From the NCBI GenBank assembly GCA_050261495.1, contig JBLNDI010000090.1, positions 1-24,468 on the forward strand: 24,468 nucleotides of DNA, written 5' to 3'. Source of the DNA: JBMNKL01 sp050261495 (GTDB lineage Bacteria; Bacillota; Clostridia; Acetivibrionales; DTU013). The translations under genes were made by a program, and so were the position numbers. Shown here one piece after another: positions 24,066 to 24,468 of this stretch (position 1 is the stretch's first letter; every line of letters starts with the position of its first letter). A model generated the notes under the pieces. It had not been told where the DNA came from. It worked only from the letters and a program-made list of their open reading frames with translations, and made no database searches.

Positions 24066-24322
24066 AGGCCAAAAAGTAGGCAAGGAGGGTGGCCGGCTGC
24101 CGTTTATGGCTGCAAGCGTTACAGATACAACCGGCTCATGCTGCTCGAATGAGGCAACAGGAACCACAACCGGCAGCATGGATGCTGCCGGCGCCGGTCC
24201 CGAGCCATGGAAGGCGAGTGACCCGCGCCCTCATTGGAGCAAGTGAGCCGGCTTGAAGCTGTTCACGAAGCAGCCATGGACGGCAGCCGGTCACCCTCCT
24301 TGCCTGCTTTTTCACTTAGGCC
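24066..24322. repeat. Large structured palindromic element E3
   Basis: This roughly 255-nt inverted element has outer arms sharing AAAAAG.AGGCAAGGAGGG and CCGGCTGCCGT..ATGGCTGC in mirror positions. Inside, read on the plus strand, are P2 GCTCGAATGAGG (24143-24154) with CCTCATTGGAGC (24229-24240), P3 a 10-bp stem with a GG loop (24170-24179 with 24182-24191), and P4 (24192-24199 with 24220-24227, one mismatch) with a 20-nt loop. The order, spacing and loop length are those of E1, but the stems differ in sequence by compensated changes. The gap between the EF-G-like promoter and the right-edge transposase start (24039-24445) holds only this element and the flanking inverted repeat. No gene is apparent. 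Confidence 0.85.
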
Positions 24323-24378
24323 GCTGATATCATGCTGAACGCGGCGCCACGGAGTAAAATAATCGTAGGAAAAAAGTA

Positions 24379-24447
24379 AAAGAGACCAATCTTCTTTGGT
24401 AGAATAAAGTTGACAAAACCAAAAACCAAGGAAGGAGAGGTCTCTTT
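24379..24447 (+). promoter_or_regulatory. Inverted repeat that could mask a transposase ribosome binding site
   Basis: AAAGAGACC (24379-24387) pairs perfectly with GGTCTCTTT (24439-24447). The right half covers the end of the GGAGAGG ribosome binding site and the first bases of the TTG start. A transcript entering from upstream would fold this stem and hide the start, a known way for insertion sequences to limit translation from outside promoters. Confidence 0.6.
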
Positions 24448-24468
24448 GAATAACATTATACAGCAAGT
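24446..24468 (+). CDS. Start of a probable transposase, cut by the window edge
   Basis: Only about seven codons are visible, from a TTG at 24446 reading MNNIIQQ. They follow a strong ribosome binding site (GGAAGGAGAGG). The setting (RBS-masking inverted repeat, A-rich leader, next to a repeat element) suggests the first gene of an insertion sequence. An ISLre2/UPF0236-type transposase is one possibility from memory, but seven residues cannot settle it. The ORF on the opposite strand here (24263-24466) is treated as a shadow. Confidence 0.4.

Overview
The window looks like a chromosomal segment of a Gram-positive, Clostridia-type Firmicute. The evidence is the gene content and order (ctsR-mcsA-mcsB-clpC, radA, carD, yacL, ispD, ispF), strong AGGAGG-type ribosome binding sites, TTGACA/TATAAT promoters, a CtsR operator and a T-box leader. 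No tRNA, rRNA or CRISPR array is visible. Genus cannot be assigned from what I can see.

Layout, left to right. 1-101: 5' end of a group II intron (minus strand), inserted just after an intrinsic terminator. 288-2926: secreted SH3-CAP protein, then proS with a short T-box leader and promoter. 3135-3608: divergent IspF-family gene on the plus strand. 3632-5568: NatAB-like ABC exporter. 5662-8323: ispD, yacL and carD with the carD promoter. 8342-10387: aconitase with its own terminator and promoter. 10433-10991: small cysteine-containing clostridial protein (plus). 11002-12467: radA. 12507-13799: membrane GT2 glycosyltransferase (plus). 13806-14234: large structured palindromic element (E1). 14277-15401: azlCD amino-acid exporter (plus). 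15482-20240: the CtsR regulon operon ctsR-mcsA-mcsB-clpC under a CtsR box. 20366-20515: smaller related element (E2). 20563-21585: DUF4349 lipoprotein. 21766-24038: EF-G-like GTPase with promoter and terminator. 24066-24322: second large element (E3). 24379-24468: start of a probable transposase whose ribosome binding site can be masked by an inverted repeat.

The backbone resembles the Bacillus order ctsR-mcsA-mcsB-clpC-radA-disA-yacL-ispD-ispF, but it is broken up. The azlCD and glycosyltransferase genes sit between clpC and radA, aconitase sits between radA and carD, disA is absent where expected, natAB separates ispD from ispF, and ispF is inverted. The stress proteins (CtsR repressor, McsA/McsB arginine-phosphorylation tag, ClpC unfoldase) form one proteolysis module. 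IspD and IspF belong to the MEP isoprenoid pathway.

The most interesting signal is the repeat family E1/E2/E3. E1 and E3 differ widely in sequence but share the same three-helix fold. Several base pairs have changed in a compensated way, an unpaired G-G sits at the same place, and an equal-length 20-nt loop is conserved. This suggests selection on a folded RNA or single-stranded DNA. I cannot match it to a known family.
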